Of a stretch of 64,000 nucleotides of DNA, positions 1 to 10,790 are shown one piece after another; position 1 is the stretch's first letter, and each line of letters begins with the position of its first letter. The stretch is taken from NCBI GenBank assembly GCA_033032175.1, contig CM065316.1, positions 3,132,115 through 3,196,114 on the forward strand. The letters are read 5' to 3'. Source of the DNA: Saturnia japonica (lineage: Eukaryota > Arthropoda > Insecta > Lepidoptera > Saturniidae). The notes beneath the pieces are model-generated. The model saw only the letters and a program-made list of their open reading frames with translations. It did no database searches and was not told where the DNA came from. Both the position numbers and the translations under genes were made by a program.

Positions 1-267
1 AATTGTTTCTTGTTCTTAATAAAGAGAAAAAATAATGCATGGTCTCCTATCAAGAACTCTTCCACTTCATCGGTTGTCGGTTCTTCTACAGCCGTCACTG
101 GCCCCCTGTCACTTTAGCTTGCTTACTTTTTGAAATATGTAGATTACTTTGGTTCTCTGATGTATATTCTCTCATTACGATTTGACGATAATTTAAAGGC
201 TGATGATTAAGCTAATAATATAATTATGTTCGTTCAATATTACCTAATACCTAGAGCAACATAGGTT
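1..267. other. Unassigned left edge
   Basis: I see no gene or named repeat here. A minus-strand frame is open from about position 105 to the edge, but no start or splice site in the right phase joins it to the transporter exons at 628-7869. Confidence 0.4.
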
Positions 268-540
268 TTTTTTTTTTCGATCTGACCTTACTTTTAGCCT
301 GAGGGGCTCTATCCAAAAACAGAGCCACTGATGGCTTTTACAGCTTTACCGGGCTTAGGGGCGAGCGCTTAAGGCACTCAGTCGCGATAGCGTGGGCAAC
401 ATGCGCACAAGGGTGCCAAAGCTGCAGGACCTCGACTTGGGCTGTTGCCGCTATTGCAAAGAAGTCGTGATCTGACTAATTCCCTATCCGTAAAATTTGA
501 GCTGAACTAACATATACAAATATACATGTCCCTGCCTCCT
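268..540 (-). repeat. Family B retroposon, near full-length copy
   Basis: The left side begins with a T-run, which is a poly-A tail on the minus strand, so the sense strand is minus. The same sequence recurs at 5300-5400, 9690-9785, 42055-42245, 49090-49370, 55221-55437 and 55497-55565. The shared core reads GCCGCGAAAGCGTG on the plus strand in several copies. The far end carries a CTCCTGGGAGGA motif that also appears in the 49 kb copy. The origin of the family is unknown to me. Confidence 0.7.
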
Positions 541-627
541 GGGAGGAAAGAAGGAAAATAAATTTATCCTTCACTAAAAATATTGCTAAAAGAAATATAT
601 TCAAAACAAAATATTTTATAGACTCAC

Positions 628-779
628 TAAGAACAATCCCTGAAGTATACGTGCCACCGGTCATGACGGCTTCCAAAAATTCAATTACTACGTATGAGTT
701 CCAGTTCGGCATCAGCAACTTTAGTTGTCCAACACTGCTTCCCAATACACATATTAAAAAAGCTGGTTTACGCCCGAAT
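628..779 (-). CDS. SLC22-like transporter, coding exon 4
   Basis: The acceptor is ATTTTTTAG|A at 781-780. The exon completes the motif-A lysine, then reads FGRKPAF, TM3 and TM4 (EFLEAVMTGG...). It ends in A|GTGAGT, a consensus donor at 627-622, in phase 1. The next exon is not found between here and base 1. Confidence 0.83.
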
Positions 780-3700
780 CTAAAAAATGGTTGAACAATG
801 AATTCAAGCGTAAATTATCGATTAAATGATGAAAAAGTGATATGAATTAATTGTACAGTAGCCTATATATAGACGCTTCTAACACCGTAGGTCTAGCGCG
901 ACGCCAATCTTGAACCCCCGTACTCCAAAGAGCTCTGTAAACCCTACTCGTCGCCGGAACACACCACAAGGTTACTTGGCTGCAATCTCATGTAGGGTGG
1001 AGGTTTTCCACCAGTAGGACTGCCCCAAGTAGAGAGAAATCTCGAAACTCATAAGGAATATCGAAAGAAATACTTTTTCCATATACTGAATATATTAATA
1101 TTGAATTGTACATAGATAGATATTTAGTGGTAATTTCTACTAAATGTTAGTGTCTCTGGATTTTGATTGCGTTGTGATCTCAAGTAGGTACACTCAGTTA
1201 TTTATATACACAACATCTGGATCGAGGAGCCAAACTAAAAGTACTGTATTTTCATGAATTTCAGCAGTACATAACCGAAATTTTTAGTACGTACTATACA
1301 CAATTACTACTAAATAACACAAAATTTTCAAAAATATTCATTGATTACTTTCCGAGTTACAACAGGTGGCTCTTCGGTTCACATGTTTAGATTGAGGAAC
1401 CACTTTTACATTCGTATAAGTTTTGATACATTTTACTACAAATTCCAGAATTTGTCCTATTCCAAGAATATTTCACCGTCAATAAGATCAGCGTCTAGTT
1501 TAAAAATAAAGTAAGGAGGTATTTACTGGAATATCAGCCTTGTCTCGGAAATTGTATTTTGGACCTTTCAGCTATTTATATCTTTTTTGATTCTCTATGT
1601 AATACGTATTTATTATATATGAAACATAATTATTATGCATTATAACTATATGAACTATTACTATTTAAACATGTTACATAACACAATAAACGATATCTTA
1701 AATATTTCACTTTTTCTTCTTTGCGTTTATTATTGTACTGTAAATCCTCTGGGCTGCAAATGAAAATCAACGCTGGGACCATTCAGAACAGTGGCATCCA
1801 GCTTATACTGAGTTATAAGCCCTTTGTAGTGGACTACGGCACATAGGGTGTATTACATTTTTAATTTTCATTATTAGTGTTTAAATTTTATGTTATAAGT
1901 TATGTTATGTTATATGTTTTGTCTGTAAAAACTGTGTGTCCATATTTTCACATCAATAAATATATATATTTTTTTTATTTTGATACTAAATAAGGCTGCG
2001 AGTTTCCTTTTAAAATCTGGAGTGGCTCCTCAATCCATACGGACACACTTTTTTTGGGTGCCACATAGAATCCTCGAACTCTGTTTTACAAGAACACATA
2101 AATTCGGAAACATCAATGTTTTTTATCTTAACATTGATATTTCGATATCATCGATGAATATCGTATATCCCTAGCGTAGGCTAGAGGCGGCTAGCGATTA
2201 TAAATGTCGGTACTCTGTCTAGTGTAATTGTATGTGGGCAAGGAAAGGAGTAGTTTAAGTGCCACAAGTGTTAAAATGTGCGGCATAAAAGAGCCGTAGT
2301 GTTTTTTAGATGATGGATCTCGACAGACAGACAAACGGACAACGAAGTGGGGGGAGGGGGTGGTGAATAAGGGTTATTTGTTCCTTTTCAGGTACGAAAC
2401 CCTAAAAACGACACTAAGAATACAATATACGTACTTATCCGATATCCATCCCAACATAAGCATGGATGTTAGTAAACCGATGTTATGAATAGTTCCTATC
2501 AAATTTATTTTCCAGGGTTGGCACGCCAAATTCAACTAAAAAAATAAAACAAGTTACAAATTATAATTTATAATATGGAATCCTTGCGCAGATCTATTTG
2601 CTTTAAAATGTCATTTCAATCATAAATTTTGATGAAGATTTGACGGAGATATGACATTCCCAGGGAAAACGTCTTTGGCGGAGGTGAGGGTAACCATAGA
2701 AAAGGGAGGATCCTCCGACCAGACGGGTGTTACGTCTGGTGGGCAGCTGCCCAACGGTTATTGTCGGGTTCTTGTATATATACTCAATTGTTTGGTTAAT
2801 TTCAATATCGCGATTTAGGATGTCAGTTGTGGCGGATATGTCGCTATGTGTAGGATGCGTCAGTTTTGGCGAAAGTTGTTGCTACACGTCTTTGAGATAT
2901 AATATATTAGGTCCTTAAATATGAAATTGGCGTTTTGTTGAACTGGCCACTTTGACCTCAAACATCTGGAGTTTGGTTAGGAGTTCCAAATATTTCAAAT
3001 TTAGGCTTGTGTTGTTTAGGTGAATTTAGTTGTTAATTTGTTTTCGCACCATTAGATTTTTTTCTGACATCATTCTGTTCATAAAATGGAAAACTTAAAA
3101 TACCACGTTATTTACGAATATGAGTTCCACCGTGGCATCAGCGCTGCAGAAACAGCTCGAAGGATTCAAACGTTTTCATTCTGGAAGCAAACCCCGTGGA
3201 CGTCCGGACATCCTAGTTGATAATTAAGAATTAATGGTGATCGCTAAAGCGGATCCATCGCGAACCACGTCAGAGTTAGGAACAGGCTTATCACCTGTGT
3301 AAGTGATAAAACAATTTTAATTCAATTGAAACAAATTGAAAAAGTGAAAAAGCTCGAGAAATGGGTACCGCATGAATTGACTGAAACACGCCAACAAACA
3401 CGCATTGAGTGCTGCATTACATTACTCAACCGTCACAATAACGAGGGAATATTGAATCGTATTGTTACTTGTGAAGAAAATTAGATCCTTTACGACAATC
3501 GGAATCGCTCATCACAGTGATTGAACCCAGGAGAATCTGCTAAATCCTGTCTCAGGCGTAAGTTGACTCAGAAAAAGTTACTGGTGAGTGTTTGGTGGAC
3601 TAGTGCTGGTGTCATACACTACAGCTTCTTAAGATCTAGCCATGCGATAACAGTAGATCAGTATTATCAACAATTGCAAACCATAATGAAAAAGCTAGCC

Positions 3701-6700
3701 GTTAAACAACCGAGACTGGTATATTTCTCTAGCCCACGTTGCTTCAGGACAACGCTGAACCCCATACTTCACGATAGACGGTGTCTAAATTAGCGGAACT
3801 GCGGTTGGAATGTCTCTGAAACCCAACATACTCCCCGGATCTTGCTCCAACAGATTACCGCTTTTTTTTAAATTTGGACAATTTTTGCAAGGAAAAAAAT
3901 TCAATTCCGATGAGGCCGTCCAAACCGCCTTCAAAGATTTTATTGATTCTCGCTCCCACAATTTTTTCAGCAACGGAATCAATTAACTACCTATGAAATG
4001 GCGATAGTGCATAGATAATAATGGTACATATTTCGATTGATTAATTATATCATTTCATAATTGTTTTTTGTTTTAATTTCCCATATAAAATGCTAATTTA
4101 ATATTATGTAAGGAACTAATATATAATGATTACTACAAACCGTAGCAACTACGGTGTTGTTGCTCTCGTAAATCCATTCTGTACATTCGTCCACTCTGTT
4201 CGTGAAGCTAGTGTTGGTACAGGCTCCTACATGGACGTCGCCTCTCAGGACTGGCTTGGTGCATCTGTCACGTGCCCAGTTCGGCCACCACTCAGGGTGT
4301 TCCGCTGTCGAGTTTGAATTCTCGCATTCCGGTACAATACACCTGGAATTAATAATAATTTATGGTCTCTCAAATCGATCACCATATTATATCTGTTACT
4401 AGCTGTGCCTGTTTCAAATTTATTTCACCAATACCACGGTACACTAAATAGTATGTTCTCGCGGCAGTGCTCCGTTCGGTAGATAAGCACGCACAAACGC
4501 TGCCTTTGACTGTATTTCTTGGGTTACGTACTAACTATTTGATATACTTATATATTTTTATATTTGCTATATATAATATATGCTATATTAAATTGTCATG
4601 ATTATCTTTCAAAACAACTAAACATTAAAATGTTTTTATGATATAACTTTTTTGTAATAGGTGCTAAATATTTGCTTTCAGGAAGAAGTTTCATAAAAAG
4701 GCACGATCTATATTCCCGTGACGTCCGTTGAATAGTTTCAAATATAGATGTCTCGTACGCCTTAAGAAATCAGTTTTTATTGTCCTTTTCGACCGAATAT
4801 GTCAAGAATTTATATCAAAAACCAAATTTTATGCGACTTACGTACATATTTCACGTGAGTTGTATCTTACACTCCTAAAATTAGATATGTTTTGAAATGC
4901 TTTTCTCATACACCCTGTTATGATTGGTCAAGCAATCATTTTATTATTATATTTATTTCTTATATTATTCCTTTATCTATTAAAAAAATATATTTAAGAA
5001 CATAAGTTACTTTAGAGTATTTTATAAAAAATGTATAATTTTAATAAAATAGGTTGTATGACAGCTTATACCTTAAGCTATATTTATTTTTCTTTTATAA
5101 TTAAAATTACTTTCGAAGAGATTTAATTTATAATTGAAATGTAGTTGACAGAAAAAAAAGCAATTGGTACGATTGACTATGAATTGTAAGTACTGATTTT
5201 TTTAGAAGATTGAGAAATTACTATAAATTATTTATTTTTACGTATTTTATTTTGGTAAACTGAATATAAAAAAAAAACAAGATAAATGTATCCAGTATAA
5301 AAGTCGGAAGTCTCAAAAAAAACCAAATCCGGTGAAGCTGTAAAAGCCGCAGCGGCTTCAGGGCCCCTAAGGCTAACAGTGTATTCAGATCTAAAAAAAA
5401 AAAATCCGAGCTTTTTAATAATTGAAATTATATATTCTATTTTCATGGAAACAATAACACCTTGAGAGAATTATTGTTCCTGCTTCAAGCCTGCACTCTA
5501 CTGAAGGTCCAGGCCGACACAACCAAAGGAACAGTTCCGTCACCCGAGTAGACGCGGCCAAGGTTGCGGTTCCTGCCTTTATCCTACATTGCGCTGATCA
5601 TAGATGTAGTATAATAGCGCTGATCAACCCAGACGTCGGCCGTAGCAATGGCGGTGGATCTTGATTTATACCCATTAAACTCGTGAAATATTGAAGTATT
5701 ATATATAAAATATATATATATATACTTATATATATATATTATATATAAGTTTTATAAAAATAATTTAGTAAGGTATTTATTATTTTATTGGAAGAAATTA
5801 ATATCATAACGTATTAAGTAACTTATATAATCACTGTAAATGTTCTTGAAATATATATTATTTTAAATTTATCCTAATTTCATTTCTTATTCCCTTTTGG
5901 CTCTTCTATTTCTTCCAAATTCCAATTAATAATTGTAACAGGTGGACCAAAAGAAATCACCCTATTGGAAGATGCTCTTATTTTTGCAAATGACGGCCAA
6001 TGTCAAATCCGTTTTAACATTTGTGAACTAGACAGATGTAGAAAACAAGTGAACAAGCCATGGAGCGATTACACTCCCCAAGAACGCGGAATAATCGTTT
6101 CTATTTTTTTGCGTAACAATTCGTCTGTGGTGTTGGCGCAGCGCGAATTCCGTCGCCGATTCCCCGGTCGTCCGACACCGACTGCGTAAACACTGCGCAG
6201 TTTGGCCACCAACCTTGAAGAGTATAGGACCACACGAAACGCTGCCAAGAGTGGCCGGCCCCGGAGCGCCCGTTCTGCCGAGAATATCGCCGCTGTTGCC
6301 GAGGATGTCGAGCTGTCACCAGAAACATCGACCAGACGCCGTGCCTCGCAATTAGCCATCAGCCGGTCGTCCCAAAGCGAATTTTGGTCAAAGACCTGCG
6401 CATGTTCCCGTACAAAGTCCAGTCCGTGCATCAGCTGCTGCCTGTCGACCGCCAAACGCGTGTAACCTACGCACAAGCTATCCTCAATCTCGAGGACGAA
6501 GTGTACAAATTTTCGACCAAAACCATAATGAGCGATGAGGCTCATTTCCACCTCAGCGGATACGTGAACAAGCAAAACTGTCGCTTCTGGGGCACCGAAA
6601 ATCCACGAGTGGTGCACGAGGAGCCATTATACCCGCTCAAAGTGACTGCATGGTGCGCTGTTCACGCTGGTGGAGTCATCGGGCCATTGTTTTTCGAGGA

Positions 6701-7869
6701 CGCCGCCGGTCAATCGACAACAGTGGACGGTGCGCGCTATAGGGCCATGTTAACCGAGTTTTTTCTGCCGCAATTGAACGAATTGGGACTGGAGGACATG
6801 TGGTTCCAAGAGGATGGAGCAACGGCACACACTGCGCGAGCCACAACCGATATTCTGAAGGCAGCATTCCCGGATCGCCTCATCTCTCGTTTTGGCGATT
6901 TACACTGGTCCGCAAGATCGCCTGATTTAACCGTTCCAGACTTTTTTTGTGGGGTTTTTGAAGTCCCGTGTTTACGTGAACAAGCCCGAGACCCTGGAAG
7001 CTCTCAAGGACAACATTCGACACGAGTGCGAGAATCTGTCGCCCGAAGTGGTGAAAATTGCCATAAAATGAGTCCGTATAGCAATCAATTGTGACGGCAC
7101 CCATTTGGCCAATATCATCTTCTCGGCTTGACAAATAAAATTCTAAAGGTTGAAATAAACATAATCAAAAAACAGAATCGAAGTTTTTCATTTAGAAAAA
7201 AAATGAGAGCCAAACAACATCGGATGACTTCTTTTGGCCCACCTGTTATAATATGACAACCCTTTTTTTTTATATATTAGTAGCGTGTCCTTTTGTCTAA
7301 ATAATTTGATTTTTTTTCACATAGTGCCATTTAATTCGAAACTAAGCAAAGCTTATATTATAGTAACTAAACAGTTTATGTACATACATATATAGATATT
7401 TAACACCCAGACATACAACTGACAGTTATGCTAATCACAGAAATTTAATGTCAGTCATATGCGTGGATCGAACCCACGACCTCTAGGCTCAAGAATAGGG
7501 CCTGTTCATTTTCAATTAATTCAACTAAAAATAAAGAGGTACGTATAATGTTTTTTTTTTGTGAATATCACAAAGGGCATTAAAATAGCGTAAAAACTGA
7601 GTATGACGGCAACATAAAACCATTTTCGCCAAAATGTCCTTTACGCCTTATGTAATCGAAAGTGTCGATATTAATAACATAATATGTATCTCTTACCGAT
7701 ATTCGAGATCTCCAGCGACGAAAACATAATTCACGTCGACCATTGTAACAAAAATGATTGAGAAACATATCAAACTGTACTGTATTATTTGATAAATACC
7801 GAAAATTTCAAACAATTCAGATATGTCGTGAACTTTTTCCGAGTTGGTTGTTAATTTGAATTTCGACAT
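628..7869 (-). CDS. SLC22-type organic cation transporter, 5' part of gene (four coding exons)
   Basis: This is a plasma-membrane major facilitator of the SLC22 family, expected to carry organic cations, carnitine or related solutes. The substrate cannot be told from sequence. Exons 7869-7697, 4342-4141, 2535-2435 and 779-628 join in phases 2, 0, 2 and give 209 residues plus one base, about 40% of a usual ~540. In order: cytoplasmic N-tail, TM1 (about 31-50), the family's large extracellular loop with cysteines 59, 64, 85, 99 and 111 and sequons at N68, N101 and N119, TM2 (about 136-153), the MFS motif-A loop GWISDKFGRK (154-163), then TM3 and TM4. No stop or frameshift is seen in the four exons. 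The rest of the gene should lie left of base 1. The ATG at 7869 is the only in-frame ATG near the exon start. An in-frame GTG lies 27 bases upstream. The intron 2 donor is weak (GTTTGT). Confidence 0.85.
897..1066 (+). repeat. Family F dispersed repeat, partial (intron 3 of the transporter)
   Basis: Shares the order 'gagctctg.aaaccctact', 'aaggtta.t.gctgc.atct', 'tagtcggactg' and 'caagtagaga' with 30957-31182 and 35585-35725. Longer family members add a head containing GCCTGATGGTAAGCGGT at 31183-31470 and 45195-45262. Confidence 0.65.
1067..2149. other. Intron 3 of the transporter, no gene seen
   Basis: AT-rich. A short block at 1740-1860 has repeat-like base composition, but I cannot pair it with another copy in the window. 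Confidence 0.4.
2150..2420 (+). repeat. Family J dispersed repeat
   Basis: Ends with GACAGACAGAC runs, GGACAACGAAGTG and a CCTAAAAA end. The same order recurs at 42480-42780. It looks like the 3' tail of a non-LTR element. Confidence 0.6.
2435..2535 (-). CDS. SLC22-like transporter, coding exon 3
   Basis: The acceptor is a T-run followed by AG at 2537-2536. The first codons read LNLACQPWK, completing the loop, and then comes TM2. The exon ends in GWISD plus AA of the motif-A lysine, with donor GTACGT at 2434. The phase-2 junction to exon 4 restores SDKFGRK across the splice. Confidence 0.85.
2538..2976. other. Intron 2 remainder with short palindromes
   Basis: Contains a 7-bp-arm hairpin CCAGACG/CGTCTGG at about 2718-2738, immediately followed by the 12-bp palindrome GGGCAGCTGCCC at about 2740-2751. 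No gene is seen. Confidence 0.4.
2977..4119 (+). mobile_element. Mariner element, cecropia-type, decayed
   Basis: About 1.14 kb, with weakly matching ends (TTAGGAGTTCC on the left, TTAGTTCC reading in from the right). It carries a ruined transposase. It sits in intron 2 of the SLC22 gene and ends about 20 bases from the exon 2 donor. Confidence 0.65.
3086..4015 (+). pseudogene. Mariner transposase pseudogene (cecropia subfamily, DD34D type)
   Basis: Similarity runs the length of a mariner transposase across several frames. An N-terminal stretch begins MENLKYHVIYEYEFHRGISA, followed by KWVPHELTE (the mariner WVPHELT signature), an IVTCEE block where an aspartate is expected, VWWTSAGVIHYSFL, and a YSPDLAPTDY block near 3817-3860. 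Several stops and frameshifts interrupt it, including TAG at 3482-3484 in the catalytic region. The arrangement is closest to the cecropia group that includes human Hsmar1. Not functional. Confidence 0.8.
4141..4342 (-). CDS. SLC22-like transporter, coding exon 2 (extracellular loop)
   Basis: The acceptor is TTCCAG|G at 4344-4343. The 67 codons encode the loop, opening with CIVPECE and containing ECTEWIYESNNTVVAT, the family's Cys-x-W-x-Tyr pattern. Five cysteines and three N-glycosylation sequons are visible. The exon ends ACG|GTTTGT at 4141, an unusual donor that gives phase 0 and fits exon 3. The end of a mariner lies only about 20 bases beyond this donor. Confidence 0.85.
4345..5299. other. 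Intron 1, left part
   Basis: AT-rich. A short family L tail (ACTAGCTGTGCC) lies at 4399-4450. Nothing else is recognisable. Confidence 0.4.
5300..5400 (+). repeat. Family B fragment
   Basis: Shares 'ggtgaagctgtaaaagcc' and 'cagggcccctaaggctaacagt' with the B copies at 55497-55565 and 42200, and ends in an A-run at 5394. Orientation is inverse to the copy at 268-540. Confidence 0.6.
5698..5755. repeat. AT dinucleotide tract
   Basis: Alternating TA/AT repeats with small interruptions. Simple low-complexity sequence inside intron 1. Confidence 0.8.
5938..7246 (+). mobile_element. DD41D mariner-like element, inactive but with both ends
   Basis: A 1309-bp element. Imperfect terminal inverted repeats (ACAGGTGGaCCAAAAGAAaTCA on the left, 3 mismatches in 25) are flanked by TA at 5936-5937 and 7247-7248. 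The transposase between them is broken. It is related to the intact element at 62527-63829 but is a distinct lineage, with different terminal repeats and markedly higher GC content. Confidence 0.85.
5965..7131 (+). pseudogene. DD41D transposase pseudogene
   Basis: Full-length similarity to the intact transposase at 62643-63722. The N-terminal helix-turn-helix part (5965-6189) stops at an in-frame TAA at 6187. A GRPRSAR hinge follows in the same frame. Reading shifts by one frame near 6370-6384. The catalytic part then has SDEAHFHL, QEDGATAHT and SPDLTVPDF, with 41 residues between the second and third aspartates. A run of T at about 6943 shifts the frame again, and the C-terminal ANIIFSA end appears in another frame. 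At least one stop and two frameshifts. Confidence 0.88.
7400..7510 (-). repeat. tRNA-headed SINE fragment
   Basis: The minus strand carries a B-box-like GGGTTCGATCC at about 7470-7480 and an upstream tRNA-like segment. The remainder of the body is missing or too diverged to pair with family C or D. Confidence 0.45.
7697..7869 (-). CDS. SLC22-like transporter, coding exon 1
   Basis: Starts at ATG 7869 and encodes residues 1-57 plus two bases of Arg58. It holds the N-terminal amphipathic stretch and TM1, ending in YVFVAGDLEYR, the usual SLC22 lead into the cysteine loop. The donor is G|GTAAGA at 7696-7695. The split codon CG|G joins exactly to the first base of exon 2. Confidence 0.85.
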
Positions 7870-8699
7870 AATTTTTACCTTTTCAGTATTTCTCACAAGT
7901 CAAAAGCCACGATGCGTCGTGCAAACTGATAATGTAGAAATAATTAACACATGAAATTATTCATAAAAATGATAATTCATGAAGATTATTTTAAAACTTC
8001 TTTTTTATTTATAACGTTTGCTAAAATTTTATTGCTTTTAAAATTTCTATAATCGTGTTTGTAATAATGGCCACATATTTTATATTTAGAGATGTGATGA
8101 ACCAATTTGAGAACACCTGAAGAAAATACATTTTTACTAAATAGTAATAAACCGATTTACTAAAGAAAAAAAAAACAGTTTCAAATTAACTATGAGTCGT
8201 TTGCGACAGAATGAATCAAATAACTCGGGTCTTATGCGGTTAAACGGTCAGTAGAAAAGATGCGGTCTTGGATCGGATCTTTGAAACGCTTTCTTACCTT
8301 TAAAACTCTTTGGACCCTGTATGGCTCAAGAAGCTTGTTTGTATCATTGAATGAATAGAATGAGTGAATTAACAAACAAGTTATATGTTAGTGAACTAGC
8401 TACTATGATTGGTTATATTTTTTTGTGTAAGAGATGTTTAGGGTTATGTTGCTGTTTACGTAATTTTTAGAATTAGTGTTCAATATATTATTGTGCCTAT
8501 ATATATTTATGTGCCTTCAGAGTGCAAGTTTTCGACAGCAGAATATGTACTTGCATCCAGAAGGAGCTGGTTTATGGATGACGATGTTGCTGATTGGATG
8601 CGCTTCATTTGCCAGAATTATTCAATCTATACAATTAATGGGGTTAAAGTGTCTATTTGTAATGTCAAAAAACAGTTTTTTACTAAATGCATAAGAAAA
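7870..8699. other. Upstream region of the SLC22-like gene
   Basis: Should contain the 5' UTR or an upstream non-coding exon. I see no convincing TATA or initiator and no other gene. Confidence 0.35.
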
Positions 8700-9180
8700 T
8701 AAATTCCATCCTTTTATCAAAAAACCAATTTTTTATTTTTTCTCTGTCTGTTTGATTACTCCGGGTAATCTCCGAAGCGGTTGGACCGATTTTGACAGGA
8801 CATTCACTGACAGATAGCTAATGTTATAAGAAGTAACTTAGGATACTTCCATTTTAGAAAAAGTATAAGGGATCCGCGCAAATAAAGAAAAACTGGTCAT
8901 GGTGAATAATCTGGGCGCTTACGTGGCTTACACTGATTAAACCAAGATATATGAAATGTATGCAAGTACTAAATAATTCTAGATCTTAAAAAGACCTACA
9001 AAAAAGTCTGCGAGAGCCAATTCTACTTATGTTCTATGGATAACCCACAATAAGCTTTTTTGTCTTTAAAATAACCGAGAGCGGGGTAGCACGATTCGCA
9101 TATGTGTTCAATCGACGACATTTTGTAGTCAAGCGAGTGCAGTCACGGGCAGAACTAGTTTAATTATAAAAACAAAGCAG
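8700..9180 (-). repeat. Family E retroposon tail
   Basis: Inverse copy of the sequence at 10267-10790, 17262-17720, 23312-23840 and 50800-51430. Shared blocks include GTTACTCCCTA, GTCAAAATCGGT, GATTACCCGGAACAAACAGA and CAGCATAAGCCATTTAAGCG. It has the layout of a 5'-truncated non-LTR 3' UTR. Confidence 0.65.
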
Positions 9181-9434
9181 TATCATTACTTCCCTTCATT
9201 CGTTAAACTCGTTAAATTAAAAAAAAAACTGAAGATACCTCAAAAAAAATTTTTTTTTTTTTCTTAACTAAATAATTATTCGAAAACCTGTACTGATAAT
9301 TTCAATCGGTTCACATCCACGGAATAAAGAGTTAAGTCTTTGTTCTGTGGTTCGCATCTCTATTTGTAATGTTCGTTTGATATGAGTGGCGCGTCGTTAG
9401 CAACAAGTAGCTAACATTTGAATAATAGTATATT

Positions 9435-9549
9435 ACGCACCGAGGGAGAAAAGTAGGACATTCACGCCCGCGCGTATGGTTGTCACCCGAGTCGAAGGCG
9501 AGGGTGACAATCGCGGGTGGGGATGTCCTACTTTTCTCCCTAGGTGCGT
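9435..9549. mobile_element. Foldback/MITE-like palindrome
   Basis: Outer arms 9435-9462 and 9522-9549 are inverted copies built on ACGCACC..GGGAGAAAAGTAGGACAT. Inside them are nested inverted pairs: CCCGCG with CGCGGG (9467-9472 and 9512-9517), and TTGTCACCC with GGGTGACAA (9480-9488 and 9502-9510). Downstream to about 9660, degenerate copies of the arm (CGGGAGAGAATCGGGTA, CGGGAGATAAAGTA, AGGGAGTAAAAGTG on the minus strand) repeat at short spacing. No coding capacity. Confidence 0.7.
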
Positions 9550-9689
9550 TTACAATTTTTTTCTCCTCCGGGATGAAAAAGTTCACTTTTACTCCCTGTC
9601 ACGCGGGACAAAAGTACCCGATTCTCTCCCGGTGATACTTTACTTTATCTCCCGGTAACCTAGCAACTGCGTGTTTATATATAAAGAGT

Positions 9690-9785
9690 ACATAGCTTAA
9701 GCACTAGTACACTCAGCCGCGAAAGCGAGGCAACAAGGTCAAAGGTGCCAAAGTGGCCGAACCTCGACTTGCTAGATATACATTG
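9690..9785 (-). repeat. Family B fragment
   Basis: Carries the core 'cagccgcgaaagcg..gcaa' and 'ggtgccaaagtggccg.acctcgact' shared with 268-540, 49090-49370 and 55221-55437. Confidence 0.6.
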
Positions 9786-9934
9786 GCTAATCTCAAAACG
9801 CGACAAACCAAAAGAGTCTGTGACGGGTTTATTAACATGCGCTATGAGATCGCAACCCAGTCGGATACAAATCCTTATCACCTCGCTTGATTACTGGATA
9901 AAAAACATCTCATTTTTTACTCATTTTTATAAGT

Positions 9935-10262
9935 CGTTAAAGGTTTTACATTGTGGCCACAATCTCACCTGTCCAAAATGGTAGCATGCTAAGCCTAGTG
10001 GAAGACTAGCTCTCAAGTGCAACTGTCTGAACACACCTATTGATGCTTAGCGACAGATTTTAAACTTGAGGGTGGTAGCTAACAAGGCGGACTTTAGAAA
10101 AAGCCCTACCACCATGCTATGGTTTCATCGCGATGTTTTCCTTCACCGAAAGCTCAAGCCCATTGCAGGGATTCGAACTCACGTCGATCGACGCGGTATC
10201 CGTACACGGTACCAAGCCATCAGTGCTGATTTTGGCGGCACTTCGCGATTTTTAATTCGAAA
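9935..10262 (-). repeat. Family D tRNA-headed SINE, long copy
   Basis: On the minus strand the right side has a Pol III B-box-like GAGTTCGAATCCC, followed by GGTGAAGGAAAACATCG, CATAGCATGGTGGTAGGG, AAATCTGTCGCTAAGCA and GGTGAGATTGTGGCC. The same order recurs at 39030-39200, 41650-41870, 45410-45660, 49405-49560 and 62320-62400. The layout and motifs match widespread Bm1-like lepidopteran SINEs. Confidence 0.75.
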
Positions 10263-10266
10263 TTAA

Positions 10267-10790
10267 TAGTCACGCGCAGGACAAGCTCCGTCCCGCTTTT
10301 CGGGGATTACCCCACGGTGTTGCGTGAAGAAAACTTTAGAAGGGGATACATTAAGAGTTGTGTTCCTTAGAAGATAGATAAATACTCTTACAAGCTTTTT
10401 TGTAGGTATTTTTAATGCCTATGATTATATGGTACATTAGTTTGCTATATCTCTTATGGTTTAGTCAGCATAAGTCATTTAAGCGCCCGAATTGATTCAC
10501 CATTACCAGTTTTTCTTTATTTGTGCAGAACCCTCATTCTTTTTCTAAAATAAAACCTAAGTTACTCCCTACATCATTAGCTATCTATCAGTGAAAGTCG
10601 CGTCAAAATCGGTCTAACCGTTTCGGAGATTACCCGGAACAAACAGACAGACAGACAAACATTTAAAAAAAGGGCTCTCTCTTATAGGAGGTATCTTTTA
10701 TACTTTCATATGCATTTGGTAAAAAACTATTATTTTGACATTACAAGCAGAAACTTCAATTTTATTAATTGTATAGATTTAAAAACTCTT
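10267..10790 (+). repeat. Family E retroposon tail
   Basis: Plus-oriented copy abutting the SINE to its left. Blocks shared with 17262-17720 include TTCCTTAGAAGATAGAT, CCATTTAAGCGCCCGAATTG in near-identical form, and ACAGACAGACAGACAAA. Confidence 0.65.

Noticed and set aside
6069..6617. 182-codon minus-strand ORF
   Set aside because: Antisense to the broken transposase at 5965-7131; an open shadow caused by high GC.
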